Shown here piece after piece: positions 34,281-44,979 of a DNA stretch of 64,000 bases. A program made the translations under genes and the position numbers. The stretch is from Wurfbainia villosa (Eukaryota > Streptophyta > Magnoliopsida > Zingiberales > Zingiberaceae). Each line of letters starts with the position of its first letter. Position 1 is the stretch's first letter. The stretch lies in assembly GCA_025175895.1 (NCBI GenBank), contig CM045998.1, positions 12,695,153 through 12,759,152 of the forward strand, given 5' to 3'. The notes beneath the pieces were generated by a model. That model was given only the letters and a program-made list of their open reading frames with translations, did not search any database and was not told the origin of the DNA.

Positions 34281-34920
34281 AGACATTTCTATCCATTCAA
34301 TGGCTTAAAGTTTCAGAAGCGATTCTTCCAAGTATATTTTCTCTTGAAAACAAACATTCCTATGTCATTTTGTTCACTGTTTGGAGCAATGTATGCGAGT
34401 ATTTCCATTCCATAGTTGGACTAATAATGTAGTTGTTCAGATCTTTAAGCTTTAACTGGAGTCTGGATGTCAATAAAATCATCTGGAGAAAATTCTGCTG
34501 TTCAAATCACCACCAAAATTGGATTTTTGTCTCCAGTTTTACGGATTTGTATCAATTTTGATTTGTTAGATGTGCTAGAATAGTTTGTGTATTGCAGTGC
34601 GAGGAAGTATCCAAGAAACCAAAGCAAACTTTTTTCAATCTTTAAATCAATCTGACATTGTCGTATTTGTGATTATTGTTTTTTTTTTCATTTTTTGAAC
34701 GTTCAAATTAATAGTTTTTCAGGCATTGGTGTTTGGAATTGAAGATTTTGTTGAGATTCTATGTTGATCTAATTGGCATGAAGTAGGTTCATGAAAAAAT
34801 TTGATGCAAATTGTTGAAACAAACTCCATAATCTTTAAATATGAATTTTAAAAAAACCTATAAATATTTACCTATAAGTTCGTACTTTTATTGTAAATAT
34901 TTGATATAATGAATTTAATA
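34281..34920. other. 3' flank of the polymerase V gene
   Basis: The first 200 to 250 bases after the stop are the likely 3' UTR (GTCAATAAAATCATCTGG near 34470 holds an AATAAA signal). The rest is AT-rich with no recognised feature. Confidence 0.5.
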
Positions 34921-34927
34921 TAGCTGA

Positions 34928-35300
34928 GAGATCTTGTTTTTTTTTTTACGAAGGTAAATGTATATATCATCAAAATGCACAACATACATGATCCAAGGAG
35001 TTCACATATCATATCCGACGAAATGTCCGATCTAAGTAAACATCCAGGGTAGAACGTACATGTGCTCTTAAGTGTACCATCACGCTCCCTGTACCAAAAC
35101 ACTCTTGTATATAGCGGTCAGTCCTCCCTCTCCCATCATGCTGCGGTAGATGGAAGTATGACCGCGTTCTGTGACAATCTCTCATCCTGAATGGAATGCA
35201 CCCCATCCTGATGCATTCCCTGCATGATCTGATCCATGAGCTAGTCCAAGTCTCCTGTCCTCCATCCTCTATCTGCAACCTCCCAAGTGTCATGGACCCA
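34928..35300 (-). mobile_element. Possible LINE 3' end, truncated
   Basis: On the minus strand a frame from 35293 to 35009 contains VHLRAHVRSTLDVYLDRTF, which resembles the ending RIQIHVYRALDVFHV of the clearer LINE fragment at 36068-36360. A T run at about 34937-34948 would be its poly(A) tail. The upstream reverse-transcriptase part is missing and the match is weak. Confidence 0.4.
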
Positions 35301-35329
35301 CTTTTAGCAAGTGGTCAGCTGTCAACGGA

Positions 35330-35520
35330 TTTGCGATGTCTTTACCGTGAGCCGTTTGCTGTGGACTAGATAGGTCATTCCGGTGGATCTATTCACCAGT
35401 ACGGCTTTTAGGCAAAACCACAACCATAAACGAATTTATCTAGTCTTTACCGTGAATCGTTTACCGTGGACTAGATAGATCATGATGGATCTATTCACAA
35501 TCAAAATAAACCATTTACAC
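35330..35520. repeat. Direct repeat pair of about 100 bp
   Basis: GTCTTTACCGTGAGCCGTTT at about 35338 recurs as GTCTTTACCGTGAATCGTTT at about 35441, each followed by GTGGACTAGATAG and GGATCTATTCAC. No coding content is seen. Confidence 0.6.
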
Positions 35521-35559
35521 AAGGACACCCAAAATAACCTGCTGTTTTTTTTTTCCCAA

Positions 35560-36056
35560 AATACAACATTTACACAAGGGCAACCAAAATAACCTGCAGT
35601 TTTTTTTTTTTACTACCCTGTGTGAATAGTGCCCTGGGCGAATAGTTCCCAGGGCACTATCCTCTCCGCTCCCGTAATCTACGTATTTATTTTTAACTGC
35701 CCTGGGTGAATAGTGCCCTGGGCGAATAGTTCCCAGGGCACTATTTCACCCGTATCCACCAAAAAAAAAAACGATCGCTTTTTTTTTTTTTTGAATTGAA
35801 TAGTGCCCTGGGAGCTCTCTGCGTTCTCTATCTGCACAATTTTTTTTTTTAACACCCTGGGTGAATAGTTCCCAGGGCACTATTACACTTATATCCCAAA
35901 ATCTGCCTTAAACCTGCCCTGGGTGAATAGTGCCCTGGGGAATAGTTCCCAGGGCACTATTTCACTCGTATCCCATTTTTTGTTTTTTTTTTGAATTGAA
36001 TAGTGCCCTGGGAGTTTACCCAGGGCACTATTCCTCTCCGCGTTCTCTATCTACAC
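35560..36056. repeat. CCCTGGG hairpin repeat array
   Basis: The words GAATAGTGCCCTGGG and CCCAGGGCACTATT alternate, so that each pair can fold back, e.g. GTGCCCTGGGCGAATAGTTC then CCAGGGCAC. A larger unit with TTTTTTGAATTGAATAGTGC followed by CTCTCTGCGTTCTCTATCT repeats at 35791 and 35991, a 200-base period. T runs separate the blocks. Confidence 0.75.
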
Positions 36057-36360
36057 ATTTTTTTTTTTTACACTACATGGAATACATCCAAAGCTCTATA
36101 TACATGTATCTGTATCCTCCTAAATATTCTCTCCTCATTAAATCGGGAATCCTCAAATCTGATCTCATTCCTAGCCCTCCAAACATAGTGTACTGTCGCT
36201 CCTAGGGCTAGATGTCGTGCTCTCATCCAGACTGAGTTCCTCCGATATTGAAGCCTAAAGATTCGTAGTGCTCGTCTGTACGTGCTCATCTCCGGTCTCA
36301 TATGCAGCCAACCCCTCACCCGTCCCCACAACTGCCTGATGACCTGGCATCTGAAAAATA
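36057..36360 (-). pseudogene. LINE reverse-transcriptase C-terminus (zf-RVT region), interrupted
   Basis: The minus-strand frame from 36360 to 36068 reads CQVIRQLWGRVRGWLHMRP, then WMRARHLALGATVHYVWRAR, NEIRFEDSRF and a final VYRALDVFHVV. This is the zinc-binding/C-terminal part of plant LINE ORF2, where the FxCxxxRxLW and WRxRNxRxF patterns are typical. The stop at 36068-36070 runs straight into a T run (36058-36070), the element's poly(A) tail. Upstream the frame is cut at 36361 by the CACTA terminus, so the reverse-transcriptase domain is lost or lies elsewhere. Confidence 0.7.
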
Positions 36361-36605
36361 CACTACAAGAATATCCTATTTTAGAGACCGAAAATCGATC
36401 TCTAAATGTATTAGAGACCGTTTTAAAAATCAAAACTTTCAGTCCCTAAATTCATAATCTCTAATCTTAGAGACCGATTTTTCGATCGGTCTCTAAATTT
36501 AGAGACCGATTTTTCCATTCGGTCTCTAACTTAGAGACCGATAGGAAAATCGGTCTCTAATTTAGAGACCGATTTTTTCCATTCGGTCTCTAAATGTTGA
36601 GAATG
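36361..36605. repeat. Subterminal inverted repeats of the CACTA element
   Basis: At least six copies of TTAGAGACCGA or its complement TCGGTCTCTAA lie in 240 bases. Such arrays are the usual binding sites for CACTA transposase. Confidence 0.75.
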
Positions 36606-38518
36606 AATCGAATTTAGAGACCAAAATAAATTCGGTCTTTAATCTTATAAACCAAAATTAATACAAATTTAATCCATATGTGATTAACCTGTATATTATA
36701 AATCTAATTAATATCAACTACAATATTTACTTCTAACATCCAATCAACCATAAATACAGTATAAATATCAAAACCAATTAATTTTATTAATTTTCAAATG
36801 CACACAATGACAAAATAAATAGAATGAATAATTACAACTACATTATTAATTGTAAAACTCCTTCGACCTAAAAAATGTCTTTTTCACTCCATTGCTTCAT
36901 GACCTTATGAAGTTCAATCTCACGAAGACGACGTTGTTCATGGACGTGGCAAAGACGTCGTCGCCGAGGCCTTGACAGCTTTTGTTGGGGTGCGCCGCAT
37001 GACACTTCTTCACATTGAGCCTGACGGTGATGAAAAAGTAGTTGGCGATCAAATGCTCTCACTCGACCAAGTAGTTTTTTATTGTTCCTACAATTAATAA
37101 GCACTTGTTGCAGAAAAAAATTATTAGAAATTCAAATGCATGCTAAAAAAAGAGAGCTACGTCAAATGAACCGAGTACTGCCACCTAGTGAAGTGTTCCA
37201 TTACTAAAATGATAGACAAGTAGAACTAATAGGAAATTAATCATTCATCTGACCTTTGTAAACCACGGAAAGAAGCTTGTCTCCCAGAGTTAATGTGTGA
37301 GGCTAAAACTGACGGAATTATATTCTCTCTACCAAAGATTGATAACTGTAAATGATGTAGAAGCATGATGGAGTTAAAAAACTAACTATATCTATGCACA
37401 TACTTTAGCAACTTTGCATGTGTCAATACTATATTGTATGTAAGCTTCAATATACCTGAGTATTATTCTTGACACTCATCATCAGAACAGAGAGGGCCCC
37501 GTATTGAATTCTTCCTCTTCTTTCTTGGCCTGAATATAATATAATATATTTAAAACAAGTAACTTCATAAAAACTGTAGCAATTATATTCAAACAAGAGA
37601 AAACTTGATGAGAAACTCTTTTCAATGAATACTAGACTGAAACATTTGAGGTTGGAAGCTTACATTACTTTCGTCCTTCATTGAGTTCTGCAAAATGAAG
37701 CAGGAATAATGTTAGGGCTTGGAAATGGTAGAGGAAGATTAGCTGTTACATTGCAGCAATATAATACGAATGATGAGCATGGATGATCTTTGAACACTAA
37801 AAGTTGGTCACAAAGTAGAAAATAAAAACAAATCATAAAATTCATAAAAATAAAACGGATGTCACAAAGCAAACTTCTCAACCACTATATATGTTTCTAA
37901 AAGTGATGGAAGATGATTTGTGTAGATTATTACGAGGCTAAAGAACTCTTAAAGCAATGCCAATTTCCAATGTCCATATTCTTTTATGTAAAACATAAGC
38001 AAATGAAATTCCAGGTTTGATTTTCGCACTTAAATTCAAACAAATAAATTGTGACCTGAATCTTCAAATAATTATTTTATTTTCCAACAGGAATTTGGAA
38101 AATAAGAGTATGCTTTTTTTTTTCACAATTTTCAAATCATCATGACTGATTATTCTCAAATTCCTGTATCTAAGCAAGACTTTTGCACTAATTTAGCTAC
38201 CAACATGTCAGCGTTACACCTAGTTGGCAAATCATTCAAATAACAGCAAACAATAGACTAAAAATCATGTTAGTCCTTGTGAATATAAAGAAGACTAAAA
38301 TGGCCATTTTCTAGAGTGAAAGATCAAATGTCGAAGATGCATTAACCTTCCAAATAAATAAGATTAACCATCAATCATCATTCGGTTAAGAGTGCGTAGA
38401 GCTAAACAACTAAAACTTGCGAAGTAACTCGCTCATATATATGATATGTCAACCATGCAGCTTGACCGAATAACTTTACTCTGATAGCTAATTCACGATC
38501 TATTTATCATCCTTGGTT

Positions 38519-38885
38519 TTATGATTTCTTGCTTCTGCCTCATTGTCCTTGGAGTGAGTTCATGATAGCAAAAGGCCCCTTCGAAAATCTCATGAAGAAC
38601 AAATGTTCCAGCGCAACTACAAGATCTCATCAAGGTTCAAGTTAAGATGACACAGGAACAAATAAGAACCAAATAAACAAGTCATGCAGCAGAGCTGGAG
38701 TAAGATGCGCTTACATAGTGAACAAGTTAGATGATCCATTTGTCAGTATTAGTTGTATGATTTCTTGCTTCTGCCTCACTATCTTCGGAAGGAGCTCAGG
38801 ATAGCAACGAAGATCATTTTTGAAGTCTTATGAAATCCACTGTTCTGGCACAACTACCAGATCTCACAAAGGATCAAGTTAGAAA
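38519..38885. repeat. Direct duplication of about 125 bp inside the CACTA element
   Basis: ATGATTTCTTGCTTCTGCCT at about 38520 recurs at about 38758, and both go on through GGATAGCAA/TGATAGCAA, TTCTGGCACAACTAC/TTCCAGCGCAACTAC and AGATCTCA...CAAGTT. The spacing is about 238 bases. No frame stays open. Confidence 0.65.
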
Positions 38886-39019
38886 CCAACGGTTTAGGTT
38901 TACAACATCTAATGAGGTGCTTGTGTTCTTCAAACAGGACTTGTAGTAGCACATAAATTTTCCAACTAAAATTTTTATCTTTCTTAGTAGAACAGGAAGA
39001 AACAAAATAGGAAGAACCA

Positions 39020-39062
39020 GTGTTCTAAAAAGTGCTAGACGGTAGGCGGGCGGTCACTCGCC

Positions 39063-39097
<35 letters not shown>

Positions 39098-39630
39098 AGT
39101 TTCTAGGCAGTCGATTTTTTTAATATTTTAAATATAATAATATATAAAAAATTAATATATTAGAGACACTCAAAAGTCAAAACTCACTTTATAGCCTCCA
39201 CATGCATGTAACAAATAACAACTAACAACAACTCAACAAGTAACAAGAATATTAAAAACGTTTATTATTGTAAACAATAAAAATTGTAAAATATAAGAAT
39301 TAAAAACATAATTGTAAACAATATTAAAAATTCATTGCAATAATAATAATAAAAATTGGAAATGTGCAACACGCCCATGTCAAATGTACGACACGCCTTG
39401 GCATGGGCGTGTCACACATTCTCACACCGACACGCGCGTGCCCTCATTCGCACGGCGCGTCGCGCAGCTTCTCGGCGCACGCGCGGCCCTCATTTGGCGC
39501 GCGTATCGCACCGCGCCGATGTCGCGTGTCGGGGCGTGTCGATTGTTGAGCCGAACTCTGATTAATCGGTCGACGCCGATTAATGTCGATTAATCGCTGG
39601 CGCCGATTAAGCGCGACGCCTTGAAAAAAT
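39020..39630. mobile_element. GC-rich repeat with GCCTAGGCGG core, probably non-autonomous
   Basis: The segment starts near TTCTAAAAAGTGCTAGACGG with repeated CGCCTAGGCGGCTAGGCGGC and ends CGCCGATTAAGCGCGACGCC then TTGAAAAAATAG. The ends are loosely inverted (AAAAGTGCTAGACG against TCAAGGCGTCGCGC). Inside are GGCATGGGCGTGTC and CACGCGCG stretches. No target duplication was fixed, so class is unknown. Confidence 0.4.
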
Positions 39631-40239
39631 AGATTAAAAAAATTAATTTAGAGACTGAATTATGGTTTGGTCTCTGAATTAGATACCGAACCAATAATTC
39701 GGTCTCTAAATATTTTAATTTTAATTTTTTAATTTTTGAATTAAAAATTATAAAAAAATCGAATAAATTGATTTAAATTCAAATTTTAATTTTAAAGACC
39801 GATTTTAAGTCGGTCTTTAATTTTGATTTTTTAAATATATATTTATATTTTGACAATTAAGAAAAAAAATTGAAAAAAAAAATAGAATTTTTAGAGACCG
39901 AATTAGACACGCAGCGCGTTAAGTCAGCAAATCGGGTTGGATTGGCAAAATATCAACCCTTAATCGGCCGGCCCTTGTAGGTATGGTCCGAGTTGTCGAG
40001 TTGTGGAACTGGGTTCGGTCCATAAATAAAAATTTAAAGAATGATGTAAATAATTAAAATAAAAAAAATGCACAATTAAACTTATAAAAACTCTATCAAG
40101 GTATTTTGGACATATTTTGGACAAATAAATTATTTTGGGATATTTTTCATATTAACAGGGTGAAGAATCGGAAATTATTGAGGCATATCAAAATAACATA
40201 GTCGTGCCATCAGAGACACGTCAGTGTCAGAACTTCCAG

Positions 40240-40530
40240 ACCTCAACACACCCCGGGTGTATTAGCCGACACGCCCATGTTCCTCAACACACCCCGGGTG
40301 TGTTAGCCGACACGCTCACGTCTCATGCCCGACACGCCCATGTTCCTCAACACACCCCGAGTGTGTTAGCCGATACACCCACGTCTCATGCCCGACACAC
40401 CCATGTTCCTCAACACACCCCCGGATGTGTTAGCCGACACACCCATGTTCCTCAACACACCCCGGGCGTGTCGGCTAACACACCCACGCTCATGCCCGAC
40501 ACACTCATGCCCTTCATTGGCATGGGCGTG
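40240..40530. repeat. Minisatellite (CAACACACCCCGGGTGTGTT unit)
   Basis: Five or more copies of CCCATGTTCCTCAACACACC followed by CCGGGTGTGTTAGCCGACAC recur at 40 to 60 base spacing, with CTCACGTCTCATGCCCGACA linkers in some. The palindrome ACACCCCGGGTGT recurs in the units. It gives a Pro/His/Thr-rich open frame (40204-40563) that is not a gene. Confidence 0.8.
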
Positions 40531-41738
40531 TCGCCCTATTTCCCGTTCAATTTTTTTTTTTAAATCGACGGTTCGATTTTTTAAAAAAATCGTGACCGGA
40601 CCGCCTAATAGACGGTCCGATCACGGGTCCGAGTCAAACCCGTTGACCCGGTTAACTGAACCGTTGACCACGGTCCGGTTCTGGGTCGGGTCCGGATCCG
40701 ACCCAGACCTTGGTCGGGTCTAGACCGAATAAGAAATTCGGTTTCTAAAAATTCAAATTTTTCCTTCAAATTTCTTTTGTGTTTGTCGGAATTCGAAAAT
40801 ACAATCTCTCATATAACTACAAAATTAAATAAGCACAAACTTATTTAGTCCTAATATAATTAAAGCCTTTTTACATAATTTGGAATACAAAATTATAATT
40901 CTGCATATTATTTTGTTAAACATAAAATATTTTTACGCTGTACTTTTCTTTCAAAATTAAATTAAATTTCAAATATTGGAAATTAAAATTAAATTTTTCA
41001 ACTTTTTTTATTTAATTCAAAAAAAATAAGAATTTAAAATTTATATGAAGATTTTTTTCTCATAGAAATTATTCTTTATGTATTTTTTATAATAATTTTA
41101 TTATTTGTATTTTCTATTTACTCTATTTTTCTAAAATTAATAATGTTATTTTTTATCTATCTCAAATGCATCCTTAATTAAATATTTAATCTGTCAATTT
41201 TGAACTAAATTCTACATAATTATCATTTAAATTAAAAGATATAAAAAAATTGAAAACAAATATCATTTAATGAAATGAATACAAGATTGAATAACAAATA
41301 AAATGCATACCATCTTTGTTTCATTTTAAGAAACATAAATAATAATTTGACAAAAAAAATTAGAGACTGATTTCTAATTAGAGATCGATTTCTAGTCGGT
41401 CTCTAAATTAAAGATCGATTTAAATATCGGTCTCAAAATTATAATATTGATGGAGTTGGAGTTTACAAAGCAGTTAGAAGGGTGCCAAAGTTGTCTATGT
41501 AATTCCAGGGCAGTGAGAATTTTTGAAGGGCAGTAGAGGTATTTTCCAAGGCAATATGTATATTTGCAGAGCAGTTAGAAGGGTGACAGAGTAGTCTATG
41601 TAATTTCAGAGTAGTCTATGTAATTCCAGAACAGTTTCTGTAATTCCAAATGTAATTCTAGAGTAGTTTGGCAGTGTTCAAAGCCGGAGGTAAAGTTACA
41701 GGGCAGTTTCATAGTGTTCCAGAGCAATATGTTGAGTT

Positions 41739-42736
41739 TAGGGGTGGGAGAAATATCGAAAATTTTAGTATACCGTATATATCATACCGATATATACCGA
41801 ATATATCAATATTAATGGTATACCGAAATTTTCGGTACGGTATTATACCATACCGAAATTTTCGGTACGGTATTATACCATACCGAAATTTTCGGTATCA
41901 ATATTAGTATAAATTTAAAAAATTTCGGTATACTGAAATACTGAATGTATTGGTTACTTTTTTTTTAATCTGAGTACGTGTGTGCTCGTGCTCGTGCGCA
42001 CCTAGGGGTGGGCGCAGCGCGCCACCTCCAACCCACGCGTGGTGCCGACGTCGTCGCCGCACCGTCCGACCATCGTCGGTCGCTGGACCGGACGCGATCG
42101 ACGCACAACTCGCTGGTGGTCCGATAGAGCTCGACTTTCGACCGGTTAGCGCCTGAAATCCGACACAAAACGGTCGGAAATTACCAAATCATGCGGTCGG
42201 CAGTGGCGCGATCGCGCGCCATGATCGGGCGGATTAATAGGCCAGTATAAGGCCACCGAATTCTCTGGCGACCATTTTCATACTCGGTCGGTCGACCTCC
42301 GGCCAAATCGCTGTCGGAGATCGACCGGGGAAGGACCTCCCAGCGCCAGTGGTCCTTCCCCTGCCAGTCTCCGACCGCGATTTGGCCGGAGGCCGGCCGA
42401 CCGAGTATGAAAACTACCGCTAGATTTTTTTTGGCGACCATTTTCATACTCGGTCTGTCGATCTCCGACCAAATCGTAGTCGGAGACCGGCCGGGGAAGG
42501 ATTGGTCGATCGCGGTCCTTCCTTTGGTCTCAGCGATTTGGTCGAGAGACCACCAAATGTCTGTCGGCACAGCAGTAGCGGTCGATTGCGGGTCGGAAAT
42601 CGATATACAAAAAATTTGGTATATCGAAAATCGATATACCAAAAATTTGGTACGGTATTGGTATATATATTTTTATACTGAAAATTTTGATACGGTATCA
42701 TATAAAAAATCGATATACCGTACCAATCCAGCCCTA
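41739..42736. mobile_element. hAT-type element with 8-bp target duplication and internal hairpin
   Basis: The 998-bp segment starts TAGGGGTGGGAG and ends GTACCAATCCAGCCCTA, so its tips pair as TAGGGGTGG and CCAGCCCTA. Both flanks are GTTGAGTT (41731-41738 and 42737-42744), a perfect 8-bp duplication as made by hAT transposases. Near each end are repeated ATACCGAAATTTTCGGTA palindromes. The GC-rich middle (about 42000-42600) holds a long hairpin. There is no transposase, so it must have moved with help in trans. Confidence 0.85.
42279..42409. repeat. Long hairpin within the hAT element
   Basis: Arm 42279-42337 (CATACTCGGTCGGTCGACCT ... GGGGAAGGACC) pairs with 42351-42409 (GGTCCTTCCCC ... GGCCGGCCGACCGAGTATG) over about 59 bases with few mismatches and a 13-base loop. 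A third, direct partial copy starts near 42447. Confidence 0.8.
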
Positions 42737-43330
42737 GTTGAGTTCTAGGTTGGCAGTGTTCGGAGAAGTATATCTAGGGTGGTAGGTTAAGTTCCAAGGT
42801 AGTTTGATAGTGTTCCAAAATAAATATGTTCAATTCCAGGGCGGTTTGATAGTGTTCCAGAGCAATATTAGTTTCAGGGTAGTTTGATAGTGTTCCAGAG
42901 CAATATGTTGGGCAGTAGGTTAAATTCCAAGGTAGTTTGATAGTGTTCCTGGTTGAGTACCAAGGCAGTTTGGCAATGTTCAGAACCAGGGCAGTTTAGC
43001 CTCTTTGCAGAGTAGTATGTCTATTTCTAGGGTGGTTGGACACCGATCCAAAGCAGTATGTTTATTTCAGGTAGGTTTCGCATGTTTCAGGAGTAATATG
43101 TTTATTTTCAGGACAATTTCACAATGTTCCAGAGTACTATGTTAAATTTCAGGGCGATTTAGTACAGTTCCAGTGTAGTTTGCTTAATTCCAAGGTTGTT
43201 TTGGAGCGGTATCGACAGTTAGTTCCAGGGCAGTTTGCTACTTCTCCAATAGCCGTATGTATATTTCCCGGGCAGTTAGTTTATTGCCCGAGCAGTTGAT
43301 GTATTTGCCGAGCAGTAACGGTATCGACAA

Positions 43331-44170
43331 CCTCCCTTTTTTGCACACGGTAAAGTAAGGGGAAAAACGGTTATAAGGACAGCAAGGGGTGTTTAGGTAA
43401 ATTCATTTCAGAGAAGGAGCTAGTGGGCTCGTCTATAAAAGGGGTAGATGAGGATGATTGTTTTCTTCGTCATTTGGTACTTTTGAGATCTTTCTTCTTC
43501 CTTTTCATGTTACCACTCTCATTCTCATATTGATTTGATCATTGGAGTGGTCGCACCGAGAAGCTGGCTAATCCTTACCATTTCTCTTTAAAGCGATAGA
43601 TCCTGACCAACTTCTGCAATTGAAGGGATCCAAGCAGCTAATCTCCTCCTACTCTACTCTTGAACCTTTCCTAAAAGCAGATCCCGTGATCCTTAAGGAG
43701 AGGGAGGAAGGAAGGTCTCGGCGGACCAAAGAAGCAAACACTGGTTGCAATTCCATTATTCTATTGTAAATTATCAGATTATCATGTTTTGTGCCAAAAT
43801 AGGATAAAAAATACAATCTCATATATTTCGTTCCACCGACTTATAGAGTTTCTATACTCACTATTGGAATTTGTTCCTTGTATTGATCTCTCATTGATAT
43901 GGGATATGTTGTTGAAGTGTAATGGTGTTATTAAGTTTAGGAAGCTGTTTCTGAAAGTGAGTTGACTGTGAAGCTAAAAAGTTAGATCTGATCAAAATAC
44001 GTCTAAAATTGATTTCATCCGCTTCTTGACTATTTCTCTATTTTGAATTATTCTTGGCCAAAATTTTACACTAATAAAAAACAATAATAATTTTGGACGG
44101 AATAAATTTTTTTAAATTGAGTCATCCATCTAGAAAATAATCGATTATCAAAAAAATGTTGGATTAAAAA
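43331..44170. other. Gene-free region with an LTR-like promoter segment
   Basis: TCTATAAAAGGGGTAG at 43432 resembles an LTR TATA box, followed by a pyrimidine-rich leader and GATCCCGTGATCCTTAAGG. With the repeats to its left it may be the remains of a long LTR, but no partner or primer site was found. Confidence 0.3.
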
Positions 44171-44454
44171 ATTATTCAAAAATGGATAAATTGAGAATAA
44201 TACGACAACCATAAATAATTGAATGTGAATTGGCTGAATTAAAAATCAAATCGCATCGAGATGCTGCCAAAAAAAGGGCTATTAACATGGAAGGGGTGGC
44301 ATGAATAAAGATGCCAAAAATAGGCTGATTACGTTGATGCAACATCGCTAATTTAACGCTCGACAGTTGGACTGAGGTGGAAAGCGTTCCAAGTGGGATT
44401 ATAGTACGTAACAACTACAAGAATAATAAAATAAAGATATATATATTAATCTCC

Positions 44455-44800
44455 TAGGTGCTTCATCCGTCCGCACTTATAAACGATGCAATTTCGACCG
44501 TCGATCTAATACGATTGAAAAATATACAATTCTCCACCAGTATACGCATCTCTTCTCGCCCGACCAATACAATCCAAAATCCATCGACGGACAATCGAAT
44601 TCCGATCGAAATTCGATCATCATTAAACTGGCACCGGATTACGATCGGACGACGATCGAAATCCAGTGCGATCACAGCTGCCAGTGGCCACGACACTGAC
44701 GATTATGATGCGGCTAAATTTCGACTGCAATCCGACCGTCCGCTAATATTACTATGCATTTTTCATTTTCACGCACGAACACGCAGCAATCCATCGCCCA
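44455..44800. repeat. GATCGAAATTCGATC-type dispersed repeat, copy 1
   Basis: ATTCCGATCGAAATTCGATC and ACGATCGGACGACGATCGAA resemble the word family in 50470-51160. It lies just upstream of the carboxypeptidase gene and has no coding potential of its own. Confidence 0.45.
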
Positions 44801-44979
44801 AGATATAAACATTATATATATAATCAAAATGAAAGTATTTGTTTTATTATTATTATTATTATTAAACAAAATTAATAAAATTATTTTGAATTTGAAATTG
44901 TCAAAATTCTCTCTTTTTGGAGGAATGTAACCCGATCAATTTGATATATCCTCTCTGACACAGAGAGGCAAAGAGGGCA

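Larger units (their letters stand above)
36361..41448 (+). mobile_element. CACTA-type DNA transposon, right tip missing, with later insertions
   Basis: The left end is CACTACAAGAATATCCTATT at 36361, followed to 36600 by subterminal repeats TTAGAGACCGATTTTT and CGGTCTCTAA in both orientations. Around 41350-41448 matching repeats (GATCGATTTCTAGTCGGTCT) end with CGGTCTCAAAATTATAATAT, the mirror of the left end except that the final CTTGTAGTG is absent. Similar AGACCGAAT blocks at 39640-39910 and 40720-40750 mark internal repeats or nested copies. I could not identify a transposase; the frame at 37104-36868 (minus) is unassigned. Preceding bases belong to a LINE, so the insertion broke that element. 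Confidence 0.65.
41449..43330. repeat. Degenerate tandem repeats (CAGGGCAGTTTGATAGTGTTC unit)
   Basis: Words CAGGGCAGTTT, GATAGTGTTCCAGAGCAATA and TGTTAAATTCCAAGG-like recur on both sides of the hAT element at 41739-42736. Spacing is irregular at about 35 to 60 bases. No open frame. Confidence 0.7.

Noticed and set aside
40204..40723. 119- and 111-codon frames over the CACACCCC array
   Set aside because: They are translations of a minisatellite and of simple GGTCCGG-type repeats.
44401..44430. CTACAAGAATAAT as a second CACTA tip
   Set aside because: The first bases read AACTACAAG rather than CACTACAAG, no subterminal repeats follow, and it points the wrong way to be the missing right end.
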